From: Theobroma cacao
Taxonomy: Eukaryota > Streptophyta > Magnoliopsida > Malvales > Malvaceae
NCBI RefSeq assembly: GCF_000208745.1
Contig: NC_030853.1
Location: forward strand, 21,906,066 to 21,970,065
Direction: 5' to 3'
DNA: 64,000 bases
The notes below the pieces were generated by a model that did not search any database, had not been told where the DNA came from, and was given only the letters and a program-made list of their open reading frames with translations. The translations under genes and the position numbers were made by a program. Below are positions 1 to 12,626 of the stretch, piece after piece (within the stretch, counting starts at the first letter, position 1; each line of letters starts with the position of its first letter).

Positions 1-560
1 AAATAATTTGAATATTGTATCATGTTATAAAAGAATATAATTACTATTATATATATATATATATACTTTTAATATAAATATATTTACTTTCTATTTTGTA
101 TTAACATTNTAATATATATACTTAAAGATAGTCTTTGAGATTAGAATAGTTTTGGAACCTAACAATTTTTTTTAATTTCATGAAATTAAGAACAAATGCT
201 TATAATTAATTAAATTAATTCATGAACTATTATTATTAATTAACTTGTAATGTCTTTTAATATATACAATTTATATATTGTGTTAATTTATAAGAAATAT
301 AATTATTATTATATTTATACTAAAATATTTTTAGTATATATATACTCTAAATATAAACAAATTATTTTCTGTTTTGTGTTAACATTACAAAACTATAACT
401 TATAAAATTATTAATCATAATATATATAACTTTGTTTATATAAACTTATATAAACCTAAAGAGAAATTGTGATATTAGACTAGTTTTAAAACCTAGTTTT
501 TTTTAATTTTATGTAATTAAAGACAAACTCGTATAGTTAATTAAATTAATAGGGTTATGG
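1..560. repeat. AT-rich diverged direct duplication
   Basis: Two diverged copies of one AT-rich sequence lie about 331 bp apart. Copy one is roughly 55-220 and copy two roughly 340-551. Shared landmarks in the same order are a TATTTTGTATTAACATT-like stretch, an AACCTA motif followed by a T run, and a terminal TTAATTAAATTAAT at 206-219 and 537-550. An (AT)n tract starts the first copy and an N sits at 109. No coding frame is seen. It may be part of a satellite or LTR extending off the left edge. Confidence 0.45.
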
Positions 561-1780
561 CATTTGATTTTTAATGGGGTTAGAGTTTGGGCATCTCAAA
601 ATTAATCGGTACCCTACCCATTGACATCCCTATTATCACATCATCATTTTGGTGTCACTTATCAAAATGTGTCATATAAGCACTAACGGCATCTCCTTTA
701 ACGACAAAATTAGATATCATTAAAGAGAGGAATTAAATTGAAGCAATTCTCAAAATAAAAAGAGTAAATTACTTCAATTTTAAGTATAGGGATTAAATTG
801 AACGAAATGCATCAGTATAGAAACTTGGTGGGTATTTTGACCTAACTATTGTGTTAGTATTTAAATATAATATTCAATAATATTTAATGTTGATTTATTA
901 CTCAATATTAACATATAAATAAGCATTTTCATGAGCAAATAATATTTAAAATTGAAAAATATTATAAATATTTTGAAAATAAAATAATCATTATAAATTT
1001 TAAGAATATTATTATATAACATGCAAAATATATTGCAATAATATTGACATTATAACATAATTACAATTGTTAAATCTTATTATGTAATCTATTATTATAT
1101 TACATTAAACTATATACATTTTTATAATTTAGACATGTATCATTATATTATATTGTATTATATTATATTATATTATGTGCTACTATATTATACAATATTT
1201 AATATATCGTTATTGTATGTTATATTTTTTATATATTGGAATAATAATATATATTTTGTATAATTATATATTACATTATTGCATTTAATTATAAACTTTT
1301 AAATATTTTAATTATAATTTTTAAAAATTAAAAAGATAATTCAAAACAATAATAAATGAAAGATAATATATAAATAAATTATGAGAATAATATGAAATAT
1401 AATGATAATATGGAGCATTATTTTATAATAACATTTATATAGACGTTTAATCTTTAATAAAATTCAAAAATTTTGTATTACATACCAAATAAAGAAATAG
1501 TTTTCATATAATATTATTAAAATAACAAAAAATATATTTTTAATATTAGGAACAGAGTATCATGGTGTTTTACTTGACATTAATTCTCTCTCCGAAATTC
1601 CTAAGAGTGTATCCTGGTATATTGATTTAGTATACTTACAAAAAATAGTTTTCTCCAAAAAATTATTTATTGATTATAAGAGCCTTAAAAAATCTGAAAT
1701 TTTTAGGGAAAAAAATAAAAGGTAGAGAGGAAAGGAAAACTGGCTCTAAATGTTAAGGGTAAGCAAAATTTGGTCAAAAC
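561..1780. other. Intergenic, no gene seen
   Basis: AT-rich sequence with many TATTATATTA-like runs and no frame, splice pattern or repeat that I can assign. Confidence 0.6.
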
Positions 1781-3800
1781 TGTTTTAACTGAATTAATCG
1801 ATTTGTATCGACTAAGTCAAGTTAGCTCAATTAAAAACCTTTTGAGGTTGGTTAACGGAGTTAATCGATTTTGAATTTAGTATATTTTAAAGATTTTTCT
1901 TATGTGTATACACTCATAAAGTTTTTCTATACTTATATACGAATAAGAGCTCCTATTTAATCATCAAGATATCAAACAACTTAAATTCATGAATAACATA
2001 ATTGTGTCTATATTCAAATTTTTAATGAAAAAAATCAATTTATTTAATAAATTTTTATTTAGGCATTAATATCATTGGTATAATCATATTAAAACTTATA
2101 TAAAATTAAACATAATAAAAACTATTCAAAAATTTAAAATTATAAATATGTAAAATTCTTAATGTAACTTATTGCATTAACTTGTTAACATCGTAAACTT
2201 AATTAAGTTACTTGTTAATATATTAGGTTATTAATATATTATAATATATATAATCTACAGTAACTTATATTATTAATAAGTTATTAATATACTATATGTT
2301 TATATATTACATTTTATTAATATATTAATGTTACTATAATATATAACAATATACTATATATAATATACTAATTAGTCAATAATATATATTACTTATTAGT
2401 GTTAATATACTATATATATTAACAATATATAGTAATATATGCTGTATTGTTATATACTATATATAGTATATTGTTATATGTACTTATTATATACTATATT
2501 TTAACAATATATAGGACTATATACTATTGTTTTTTTTTTTAAAGAATTACGTAATTTTTATTTGCTGAATGTGATAGAAAAAGCTATGAACTTTTAGGAT
2601 CACAAAAGAATACAATAAAAAAATTAGAAATAAATTCCAATCTTCCTACTTCCCGGATTTAGAGAAATCCGAGCCTCAATCTAAACCCGAGTCTCGATAC
2701 AATTCGCTGTGTAAAAAAACAACACTCACCAATTGTATCGCAGGTTCCGACATGACATCTCACCTTCGTCTCCGTATCATGATTATGACAACTTGGTGAC
2801 CGCATCTCAATTAAACATTGCCCACATATGTCCGAACAACTCTCGACGTGACACCAGCAATTTTCCGACTCTAACCGATTAGCCTTAAGCTGAACAACAG
2901 GTAACCCAAACCCGTCCATTGTTGAAACTCCCAACCAAACAATTGACGTCTCTATTCAATTTGTCATTATCATTTCTGGTTGATCCACTCACCAAATTCG
3001 TAAAGTGTACCAATCTTATTTATTGAAAGAGCATAAATTCTGGAAAAATCATTTTGATTTTTCATTACAAATATTATATCTTACGTTAGATGTAACTTGT
3101 AAAAAGAATTTGTTAAAAAGTAATAGAGGAGAGAGAATATTTTTCTAAATAAAAAATATTTACGAGATGTATTAGAGTTGAGAAGTCATTCTTCACACTC
3201 ACGATTTCCCTCGTAAATAGTCTCATTCATTACTAAACCTCCAAAGCCATTTAAATAACAGAGCTTTATTTTTAATCCCAAGATCAAATCATATATTATT
3301 GTTATATAATTAATACACTATATAGTATACTCATATAGTCAATAACATATATAATCTATTACTTACTAATATACTAAGATAATATATATTAACAATATAT
3401 AGTAATATACTATATTGTTATATATAATTAATATACTGTATAGTATACTAATTAGTAAATAACATTGGTTACTTACTAGTATACTAAGATACTATATATT
3501 AACAATATATAGTAATATATAGCACATATTAATATATTATATTAGTATTATAGTACAGTATATACATTAAAAAGATTATGATTTATGAAAATAAAAAATA
3601 ATTAATTTTTTTCCAAAACAAGGTCATATTAATCATAAAACAAATACAATGCCAATAAATTTTCAAAAAACTTATTAAATAAATTAAAAAATATAAAAAA
3701 TATTGATTAAATCGGTTTTAATTGATTTAACCAACTAAAGTTGATTAAGATATGAAATTCAGTTAAAATTTTAAAAAAAAATCGATTAAGTCAGTTAATT
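1780..3800. mobile_element. Putative foldback element with degenerate inverted arms
   Basis: Motifs on the left recur inverted and in mirrored order on the right. TTAACTGAATTAATCGAT-like sequence near 1782 pairs with about 3783-3800. GGTTGGTTAA near 1847 pairs with the inverted copy near 3705-3735. CAATTTATTTAATAA near 2035 pairs with about 3660-3690. The TATA-rich arms at 2200-2520 and 3295-3550 share AACAATATATAGTAATAT. The middle (2540-3290) is less AT-rich. This pattern suits a foldback or MULE-like DNA transposon, but the arms are too decayed and AT-rich to define ends or a target duplication by eye. Confidence 0.3.
2659..2919 (-). CDS. Unassigned Cys/His-rich small ORF, doubtful
   Basis: An 86-codon frame starts at an ATG (2917-2919) in the centre of the putative foldback element. 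The middle is rich in Cys and His, with CWCH, CSDICGQC and CHVGTC motifs, while the last ~20 residues look like translated non-coding DNA. I do not recognise a family. A captured gene fragment carried by the surrounding repeat is one explanation; chance is another. No TATA box, splice sites or neighbours support expression. Confidence 0.15.
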   Translation of the reverse strand: MDGFGLPVVQLKANRLESENCWCHVESCSDICGQCLIEMRSPSCHNHDTETKVRCHVGTCDTIGECCFFTQRIVSRLGFRLRLGFL

Positions 3801-4000
3801 AGAGGGAGCAGAATCGAAGACAAAAACAAAAAACAAAAAGGCAAGTAGTGGGAATCTCCGTGCATCTTTCTTTTAATCAGCTTTATATGGTAGCATCAGT
3901 CCGCACTTGGCACGTGCTTTTTTTTTCCTCTTCCTGTTTTACATTATTTGCAGGTGGCAATAATTTAAAATAGAAATTTATATTACATAAAAAAATTAAA

Positions 4001-4600
4001 ATAAAATATCCTCATATTCTCAATTTTTTATCTTAATTACATAGGTCTATATATTTTTAAAATAGATAATACGCCTTAAAAAAATATTTTCATTGAACTC
4101 ATATGTAGTTTTTTGGTGTAAAGGAAGTGAGCATATTTCTTATAATGTGTTCAATTAAATTATATTGTAGTGTTTGTTTTACAACAAATGACTATATATT
4201 TTTAATATCACATTTTTTATTTTTATTTTTTATTATAATTTTATATATTTTATTTTCATTTTTTTAATTTAATTGACCACCCTATGATCGGTGGGAGCAT
4301 CGTGCTCTCTAGAGGAGCCCAATATCTGGGGTGCATGGCCAAATCTTGAGCTCCTTTGAGGAGATCCAGCCAGATTTAGGATTTTAAGGTCAGATCCAGT
4401 CGCGAGGTTGTTGGTCAAAGTAAGGAACCGTTGTCGATCTACTTTAGAGAAAGGAAAAGAGTGAAAAAATAAAAGACATTTTAAGCCTTTCACATTTAGG
4501 TATAAACGCCATTTTCATGTTTGGACGAATTATTCATTTTGAAAATTAATAGACCCATATGTACTTATAGTTAAAAATTAAAAGTGTGAAGGTATTTTAT
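4001..4600. mobile_element. TIR DNA transposon, copy 1 (MULE- or MITE-like)
   Basis: A 70-bp terminal inverted repeat is visible. The left end (4001-4070) reads AAAATATCCTCA... and contains ATAGGTCTAT. The reverse complement of the right end (4530-4600) reads AAAATACCTTCA... and contains ATGGGTCTAT; the two align over about 70 bp with scattered mismatches. The GC-richer core (4270-4460) has GGAGC/GCTCC and AGATCCAG motifs and no transposase. Length ~600 bp and long TIRs suit a non-autonomous Mutator-like element. The AT-rich flanks hide any 9-bp target duplication. A second copy lies at ~11986-12626. Confidence 0.6.
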
Positions 4601-4644
4601 CCAAAAATTAATTAAATTTAGTAGTGTTTGCTTGATTAATTTCA

Positions 4645-4675
<31 letters not shown>

Positions 4676-5607
4676 GAAATATATTTTACAGTTGATAAAA
4701 CTTCCATTGAAGTATAAGTAGAGATGATACTTTTTTGGTACATAGGGGAAATTTTCAAAGTTTAGATATACAAGATCCTTTAACATTAAAAGTTTGAGAA
4801 AAACACAAATCATATGATTACTAGGTACAACAAAAAATATTTATGTCACACCAGCAGTCAACAACCTACCATATCATTTGCAGCACAACTTTTCTAAATA
4901 ATTTCTTGTATATTTATATTTATATAATTCACAAAAAATTAAGTTGCAACATTTTTAAAAAAATATATAAAAAAGTATAATAATTTTTAATTACTTAAAT
5001 TGACAATTCATATAAAAGTGGTGGTCCTACTCATTTCAACTTTAGTATTCCCACCAACAGCATACTTAGAGTCAATATAATATCCAATGAGTGTAGAGAC
5101 CAATAGCCTTTGACCAAAAAAAACAGAGCCTATACTTGATATTTAATTGTTTAATTCAAGTTATTCATGCGTGCCACATGCTTTTGAGTTTTTGTAGGTT
5201 AAAGAAAAATAAATCATAAATGAAAAGGGATGGGATATTCATCTTAGTGATGGCAAGTTGGCAACCACTACCCCAAAAGAACAGAAGGCATCATTTTGAT
5301 AACAATCACCATCCTGTAGCTCACATTAAGTTGCTTTGTATTTGCAAGTTACACCCATCCACAACATAAAACCAAAAGTGCAATTAAAAAGGTACTCCAA
5401 ATGGCTTAATTTAAAGACTAAAATCATCCCATTACACAAGACTTTAGAAAGGACTACCACATTATTTCTTTCTAATCTTACTCTATACCCCATATCGAAA
5501 GATTAAAAAGAGAGAAAAGAAAAGTACTAAATAAGATAAAAAGCTTTAGACTGAAAAAGCTGGCATAGCGATGGAAATTGTCAAACTATATAAGTTTAAT
5601 ATTAGAA
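4601..5607. other. Intergenic, downstream of allene oxide cyclase
   Basis: Contains an (AT)n tract at about 4645-4670 and then ordinary AT-rich sequence. The last few hundred bases should hold the 3' UTR and polyadenylation site of the minus-strand AOC gene; I cannot place the site. No other gene is seen. Confidence 0.5.
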
Positions 5608-6918
5608 TTAATTTGTGAAATTAGCAACGGTGGCATGTGGCTCACAAGCCTTAGCAGCTGGGGCGGCTTCAACACCTGGGTTGGGCTCGACAGGCTTGCA
5701 AACCAGCTCTTCGGGAAGTTCACCAATGCCCTTCAAATAAAAGGTGTAGAAAATCTTGAAAGGGAAAACAATTTGCTGCAGCTTAACCTGACCGGAGACA
5801 CCTTCGAAGATCCCCGACCCACCGGTGACAGCCAGATATGTGTCCTCGTAAGTCAAGTATGGCCCCTGCACCGCTATGTGACCGTAGTCTCCAAAGTAGA
5901 AACTGAAGATCGCCTCGTACCGGTCACCTTTCTTTTCCGGTTTGTGCTCGATCAAAATGCATATACCTGATGTTATTCCTATCCGTTTCTGCAAGTCTCC
6001 TGTATATATCTGAAATAAAATTTTAAAAAGGAAAATCAGAAAAAAAAACCCTTATACGAGTAATATTATTTTGTACATTTTTGCGTATAAATATGAAATT
6101 CTTTTAAATTAAAAGTGCAAATATATAAAAAATAAAAAGTTGACAATGACAGTGAACAAGATTCAAAAGAAGCAATAATAGCATTTTCGTCAGGAATTAT
6201 TTATGTGCTTTTCCGGGAAAGTTGTTCTTTTAGTGGAAAAAAGGTTGCAAGTTGCAACCAAACTTGTACGAATTTTTTGCAAGAAACAAACAAGAAACAT
6301 AGACCTATAATTTTCATCATTTTTAGACAGAAAAGTCCAACAAATTGAAGATCAAAATTCAACAACTACCACTATTTTGCCTCTCTTTTTTTTTTTTTTG
6401 TCTGTCAATTAATTTAGTGAAGAACTTACTTTGTTGCTAAAAGGGACAAGATCACCAAGAGAGTTAACAGGTTTCTGGCTCAAACGAAGATAAGCTGGAC
6501 TGCCACGATCTCTCTCATTGATCTCATAAACATATAATTCTTGAACTTTGTCTGAAACAAAGAAAACCCAAAAGGTTAATCAACAAGATCCACCTAAAAA
6601 ACTAAATTAAATTGACAAAAAATAAAGTTAAAAACTTGGTGGGTTTCAATCAAAATGGGGAAAAACGGGGGGAAAATTACTAGGTGTTGAGTTATCAGAT
6701 GGAATAGCCTGGCTTTTGCAAGTGAAAGATCGTTTAGGAACTGAGAAGATACTGCAGTTTGATGCGAAAAGCTTGTGGCTTTGAGTTAAAGATGGGTTTT
6801 TGATGAGCTTGAAAGATGGAGCTGGCAGCAGAGATTTGGTCAAGTTCGATGATGATCTGGGGTTACCTAGTTTCACAGGAGAAATGGTAGTTCCTAAAGC
6901 AGAGCTTGAGGCAGCCAT
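5608..6918 (-). CDS. AOC: Allene oxide cyclase, plastid jasmonate biosynthesis
   Basis: Allene oxide cyclase turns the unstable allene oxide from 13-AOS into cis-(+)-OPDA, the jasmonate precursor, in the plastid stroma. Three exons on the minus strand: 6918-6681 (ATG at 6918), 6551-6430 and 6009-5608 (stop). Introns start GTAATT and GTAAGT and both end in CAG; exons of 238, 122 and 402 nt join in frame to 253 residues, normal for the family. About the first 75 residues are Ser/Thr-rich and non-conserved, as expected for a transit peptide. The mature part has the conserved [20 protein letters not shown], then [20 protein letters not shown] and [20 protein letters not shown], and ends in ANFTN. 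Exon number matches Arabidopsis AOC genes. No break is seen; it looks functional. Confidence 0.96.
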
Positions 6919-7012
6919 TGCCGATGCTTTTTGTGCTTTTGCTTTTGTGAGTGTGATTGGGGGAGATAAAACGTGAAGGAATTTGATGAGAAAGTGGGGG
7001 GGAGTGGGAGTG

Positions 7013-7020
7013 GATTTATA
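7013..7020 (-). promoter_or_regulatory. TATA box of allene oxide cyclase
   Basis: The minus strand reads TATAAATC about 95 bp upstream of the AOC ATG, leaving a leader of roughly 65 nt. Spacing and sequence fit a plant core promoter. Confidence 0.6.
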
Positions 7021-7051
7021 CAGAGGGGAAAAGAGAAGAGTAGGGGAATTT

Positions 7052-7197
7052 CGTCATGTGGTTTTTGGGGTACGTAATGACGGTGCAACTACGCGTGAAG
7101 ATAGTCAAAGGAGTCTTCAATGTACAACCGTTACGTGTGAAAAATATGGTAAGAAGTTCAGGTGTACATATATGCATATTTGAATAATACACACGTG
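7052..7197. promoter_or_regulatory. G-box and TGACG/CGTCA motifs upstream of AOC
   Basis: Within 180 bp upstream of the TATA box are CGTCA (7052-7056), TGACG (7078-7082) and a G-box CACGTG (7192-7197). G-boxes bind MYC2-type bHLH factors and TGACG elements bind TGA bZIPs; both are commonly linked to jasmonate induction. That AOC is self-induced through them is inference, since such short motifs also occur by chance. Confidence 0.4.
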
Positions 7198-10113
7198 TTA
7201 TTTCTATTCTTTGAATTTTATTTGGACGGAAGAAAGTTTGATTTCCTGCCTATGTATATTTTGGAAGACACCGGCTAAAAAATGTAAATGAAATCAACGT
7301 TGGTTTATTAGAAACCATAACAAGACATTTAAAAATCACCTTTATTACTTTACAAAACAGAAAAAATAAAATCAAACATACTACTCGAAAAAATTCATGA
7401 ATTATTTAAAAAATTCAAATAAATCATTATTCTTTTATTACATTCAATCAAGTTATATTTTTATTTTAAATTAAATAAATTTTTATGATTAATAATTGAT
7501 TAATTATTATTAATTAAATATTACTTATCATTTTATACTCACATAATTTTAACGTGAATGATGAAAATGTCACATTATCATTTTATCATATCATATCAAT
7601 ATGCTATGTCATCATATATTACAATATTTCAACATGTCATATCTACGTCATATGATATTTTAATTAACAACAATTAATCATTACAAATAAAAAATAACCA
7701 TTTTTCTCATCTTATAAATCTTCCCTCGTAAATGAATTTTAACTTTTATCATTACATTTCAACTTTCTTCAAGAATATTAGTCTTTATGACAAGGAAGGA
7801 ATAAATAGAAAGCAGCTTTTGTACAGATACAAAATTAGATAAAAGAAAAAGAAAAATGCATCGTTTAAATGATAAAATTAGTTTAAACATTGTGTTTGTA
7901 TTGATTGGAAAAAACAATAAGAAGATACATTTATGAAGCATGAAATAGTTTTATTATTATATTTGATTTTTATATAATTTTATTAGTTGATCAGTTAATA
8001 TCTCTTAATTTGTGAGACCAACTCGTACATTATACATCAGTATGGATATTTTTCTTAAAAATAATTGTCATGTATGATCATGCCATTAGTTTTATATTAT
8101 ATTGTCTTGAAATTGTATAACTTATATATTCGTATAGTACTCGTCGAATGATAAAATCTCTTAAATTTAAATATTAATGATTTTTCATTAATGGTGGTGT
8201 ATTTTTAAAATTAAAAGTCTGTCACATAATAAATAGCTATTTTAGTTCAAAAGTTATGTTACATAAAATAACATAGTGTGACTATTGGATTATAGGTGAA
8301 TTTTTCATATGAATAGTTATGTTTTTTGGTAAAATGATATATTGAAGAAACACCTCTAAATTCAAAAGTTATTAGACAATTGAAAAAATACTACAGTTTA
8401 AAAATTTGGATCGTAGTTCAAAGATTATGTTTTATGAAATGAATAGTTTTATTTTCATGAAATGAATAGTTATATTTTCATAAAATGATTAAAACAATAA
8501 CTTTATCTAAATATTGTGTTTTATAAAATGAAAAAGTATATTTAAGATAAAAAAGTGCCTTAATGAAAAGGTTGTGTCTTTAATAAAGAAATATTTGCAA
8601 GTCTATATAAAAGATTTGTTACCATCCATTTTGACACAACAAAAACAAATAAGATATTACTAAAAAAATCAAGAGAGATAGAGGAATGTTCTGAAATTAA
8701 ACATAAACACTATAGTTCCTATCATTTACAAAAAGAATTCAAATTTCTTATAATTTACTTGTTATAGAAAGTAGGCTTTAAGGCTAAACAACTTTGCAAA
8801 CAGTCTCCAAGCAATTTACTTTCGTAAAAGTACAAAGACAAAGTTAGACGTTGACTTCATCATATCCCTAAGGCTATTTGGGTAATTCTTGTTTTGCATA
8901 CCAAGTGCGAAATAAGTATTAAAGATAGTGTATATTCAAAAAGCTTACATTGAAGTCATTTTTGCCGATTCCTTGAATTTCATCTAAATCCCATTTACAC
9001 CAACATAAAATTAAAACAACTTATACATCTTTGAATTTTTCACGAGAACAAAATAAATTAATTATATATAATGCTTTTATGGATGAAAGGTGTAAAATGA
9101 GTTCTTGTGATAAGAAGAAAAAGTGTTACAAATAAGTAAGGGATATACTGGAGGTGACAGAGAAGAAGATCAGAATAGTTTCTAAAGTATTGAGTGTCAT
9201 GACAAGTGGAAGAGAACAAGAAAAAAATAGGTGTTATGAGTGAGAATGAACTAAAGAGAAGTTCTAAGTGAGAGTAAGATAGTTTTGAAAGTGAAAAAAA
9301 ATCCTTTGAATGCATTGTGAAGATTTTATATATAGTGTCAAAAGTAATAGTTACAAGAAAAGATTTTAATGCACGTAATGAATGATATTTTGAAGGAGAG
9401 TTTAAATGTTAAGTAACTATTATTGCGAGTTAATATCAAGTAATGGTTGGAAACCCATTATGTGACTGTTAAAGTAATTATATATTATAAAACTTGTTTT
9501 TGAGTAGAAGTTAACAAAGAAAAACTGTATGTAAACAGATATAAGAGAAGAAGTTGTATGTAAACAGATACAAGAGAATAAGGTAAAACATAAAAACACT
9601 TATACTTCAGAAAAAGGTTAAGAGAAAGATCTCTTAACTACTTCCTCATCTGAGCCATCAAGCCAAACTCTCCGAAACATTTCAATATGAAAGTAATCCA
9701 TGAACCCTGTCACTTATTTCAAATTACTTTCACTATAATTTGTGTGAAGTGATTATTTCGTACGAAATACTTATTCTATTTGTATTAGTTGTTTTACATA
9801 GAGTAGTACTTCACTTATTCTAATTATTTCATGTGAAGTAGTAATTCGCTTCTTTTAATTATTTTGCATGAAATTATGCTTCATTTGTAATTATTTTTCT
9901 CATTATTTTTTATATAATATTATATTATAAAATAATTTTTTAAATAATAAATATTAATCAAAATCAAATCAAGTATCTACAACGTACAAAAACCAAGCAA
10001 AACAAAACGCCATAGTAGAGTGCACGTGGTGTTTAAATGGTCGGGGCCGCAAAAGGGCAGCCGGTGACGGTGAGTGTATTCTGGTCAGAAGTAGATGCCA
10101 ACAGAGACTAGAA
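7198..10113. other. Intergenic, no gene seen
   Basis: AT-rich. At about 8240-8480 a GAAATGAATAGTTATGTTTT-like unit recurs about three times, and a TATATAAAAG box near 8605 is not followed by a coding frame. At 9720-9900 ACTTCACTTATT/ATGTGAAGTA motifs recur. These may be remnants of a decayed element. No exon is supported. Confidence 0.5.
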
Positions 10114-10608
10114 AAAGACTTCAATTTCTTTTTTTTTTAATGGTAAAAGATGTCATTAAACCACGGGTGTGAAAAACTCACTACCCCGAGAGCAAGTCCA
10201 AAAAACAAAAATTCTCCAGATGACACAGGTTTGATTGGTATATCCACTTGGTTGCAATATACCCAATCAAAAACTCGACATCACTTTTCATGGCTGCAAG
10301 CCATCCTGTACAAATTAGAAGCACAAACCCCACAAACAGAAGGGGAAGATCACGAGACATCAACACTTGACTCAAAACAACCCCTGTATACAAAGATAAC
10401 AACAAAGCCTCCCCTTGAACAAGAAAATCATCACAGAAGCAAAAAATTGCAGAAAAGATTCCCAGCCCAAGGCACAGCTGTCCAGCAAGAAAAGGAGGGA
10501 AGAAAGCACAATCATAGCAGATGCCGTCACCATACTTAACCGTCAAAGTAAACCACTTCAAGCTGCACATCCCCTACATTTTAGAACACAAAGACTTCGA
10601 TTTCTTTT
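10114..10608 (-). mobile_element. LINE-like retroposon, 5' truncated, with 19-bp TSD
   Basis: A ~457-bp insert (10133-10589) is bracketed by a 19-bp direct repeat matching at 18 of 19 positions: AAAGACTTCAATTTCTTTT at 10114-10132 and the same with one A-to-G at 10590-10608. The insert ends in a T run next to the left repeat, i.e. a poly-A tail on the minus strand. Long TSD plus poly-A is the hallmark of LINE-mediated target-primed insertion. The T/G-rich body resembles plant LINE 3' UTR. It is open for 129 codons, but I see no known domain in the translation, so it is not called a gene. Confidence 0.75.
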
Positions 10609-11985
10609 GGACCACCGAAATAAATAAATATTGGACAAGTTCATGTAAACTCCACCTCAATGGCAAAGGACAAGCTGCAAATTACAAGTATGGATGTAGG
10701 TGGAGACCAAAACATATTGGATGCCAGAAAAGAAAACTCCAATAATTTAATTATATTCCAACAGTGTTTGAATATTCTTTAAAATGAAGGAAAATTACAA
10801 ATGAAATACTCAAAAAATATGAACTCAAATGTATAAAAGAATTTACAAGATTTCAAAATATAATTTGTCCAGACAAGTAAAAGAATATGGGTTTTAATTG
10901 TTTGGCATAATTAAAATAAATTTTCATTCAAGTTTTTATATTTTAATTGTATTAAGTGGGCTTGAACCTATTATTTAATGTGAAGCGAACTTAAGTTGAA
11001 TGAAAAATGTTGACATGGTTAACAGTATAACTTATTCCAACATACATGAGTTTTTTTTTTCTTTTTTTGAGAAAAGCCAGCATATGTGAGTTAATTGTAT
11101 TATTAATCATGTCAACGTTTTTCCGTCCAAATTGAAATTATTTTATACTAAATAATAAGTCGACGGCTTTATTGAAGTAAATAAAGAATAAAGGTTTAAG
11201 TGAGAATTTTATCATAATTTGAAGGTTTTTTTTATCATTATAATTTGAAGTTGTTGGCTTTACTATTTTAATTTGAATGAATTTTACTTCAATTTTAATG
11301 AATTTGATTATTATTTTTTTATTAAAAAATAATTTTCAAATAATTGATAACAATTTTTAAAGTTTTGTTATTAATTTGAATGATATGACATTTTAGTGAT
11401 AACATGATATGATAATTAGATTAATTTTTCGACTACATGACACATATCAATTTTTTTTTAAAAAAAACACAATTTATTTTAGTTTATAATAATTAATATT
11501 TTTTAGATTCTTAATCTTTTAGTATTTTTATTAACGCAAAAATTTTTTTTAATATCAATGTGTGCCATGTGATGTGACAAAAAAAAATAGATAGATGTAT
11601 CACTTCTATAACAAAAAGACCACATAATTGACATGAACAATAAAAATTTCATTATCGTTATTAAATGTTATTCAATTAACTTTTAATAAAAATTAAATTA
11701 ATCAAAATTAAAATAATGGTCCGAATCTTATAGTTAGATTTAATTCTTCTTTTATAGTTACATGATTTTTCAAAAAAATAATTTTTTTTTTCAAAATTTA
11801 AGAATAAATTAAAAAAACCTTAAATAAAAAATTAAATAATCCAAATCTTGAAGCATTAGTTTTACCAAGAGCCCAGTCTCAAATGGGTGGAAATGAGCAT
11901 TGCAGGACATGGGCCCCCGATGCCACAACTTCACCCTATCATTGCTTTCTTTTCCACAATGGATCTACACACTTTATTTTTTTTT
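10609..11985. other. Intergenic, no gene seen
   Basis: AT-rich with homopolymer A and T runs; no gene or clear element. Confidence 0.6.
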
Positions 11986-12626
11986 ATAAAATATTTTATC
12001 ATCTTTAATTTTTAATTATAATTATATATAAATTCATTAATTTGTAAAATAGATATTTCATTCCAAATAACTAAACGATATTAATATTTAAATTAAAATA
12101 TTTAAAATGTCTTTTATTTTTTTATTTTACTTTTTTTAGACCAACTAGTGATGTTCCCTACCCCGATTGACTACCTTGTGGCTGAATCTGACTCAGATTT
12201 GATCGGATTTTTCAAGGAGAGCCAAATCTGAAGTGGTCGAATTTGACTTTGATCTTATCAAATTTATCAAGGAGCACTAGATCACCAGATTGAGTGCTCC
12301 CAAGACCACCAAGATCAGTGCTCCCTGCGGAGCACCAAGTTCGATGCTCCCCAAGGAGCACCAAGGGAGGTTTTTTTAATAAGAAAAAAAAGTTAAAAAT
12401 TAAAAATCATAATTTATATATAGTGTGATAATTTTTAAAATTGATAAAAAATAAAATTATTTTTTAATATTATTACGTTATCAAACTAACAAAAATATTA
12501 ATAATATATTAACAGATAAACTTATGTATCTAATAAAAAATATTCTTTTAAAATATTATTTATTTTAAAAATTAATAAATTTACGTGAAATTATATTTAA
12601 AAATAAAAAGATGAAGGTATTTTTTT
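11986..12626. mobile_element. TIR DNA transposon, copy 2 (same family)
   Basis: The left end (11986-12053) and the reverse complement of the right end (12559-12625) share ATCTTT...TTTTTAA...ATAATT...AAATT.ATTAATTT.TAAAAT. The right end again shows AAAATACCTTCA, as in copy 1 at 4.0 kb. The GC-richer core (12150-12365) contains CCAAATCTGA and repeated GGAGCAC / GTGCTCC units and lies in inverted orientation relative to copy 1. There is no transposase frame. Two copies ~8 kb apart with related ends and related cores argue for one non-autonomous family. Confidence 0.6.

Noticed and set aside
9058..9315. 85-codon minus-strand frame and TATA-like box upstream at 8605
   Set aside because: Composition typical of translated AT-rich DNA; the TATA-like box is not followed by a coding frame in the right direction.
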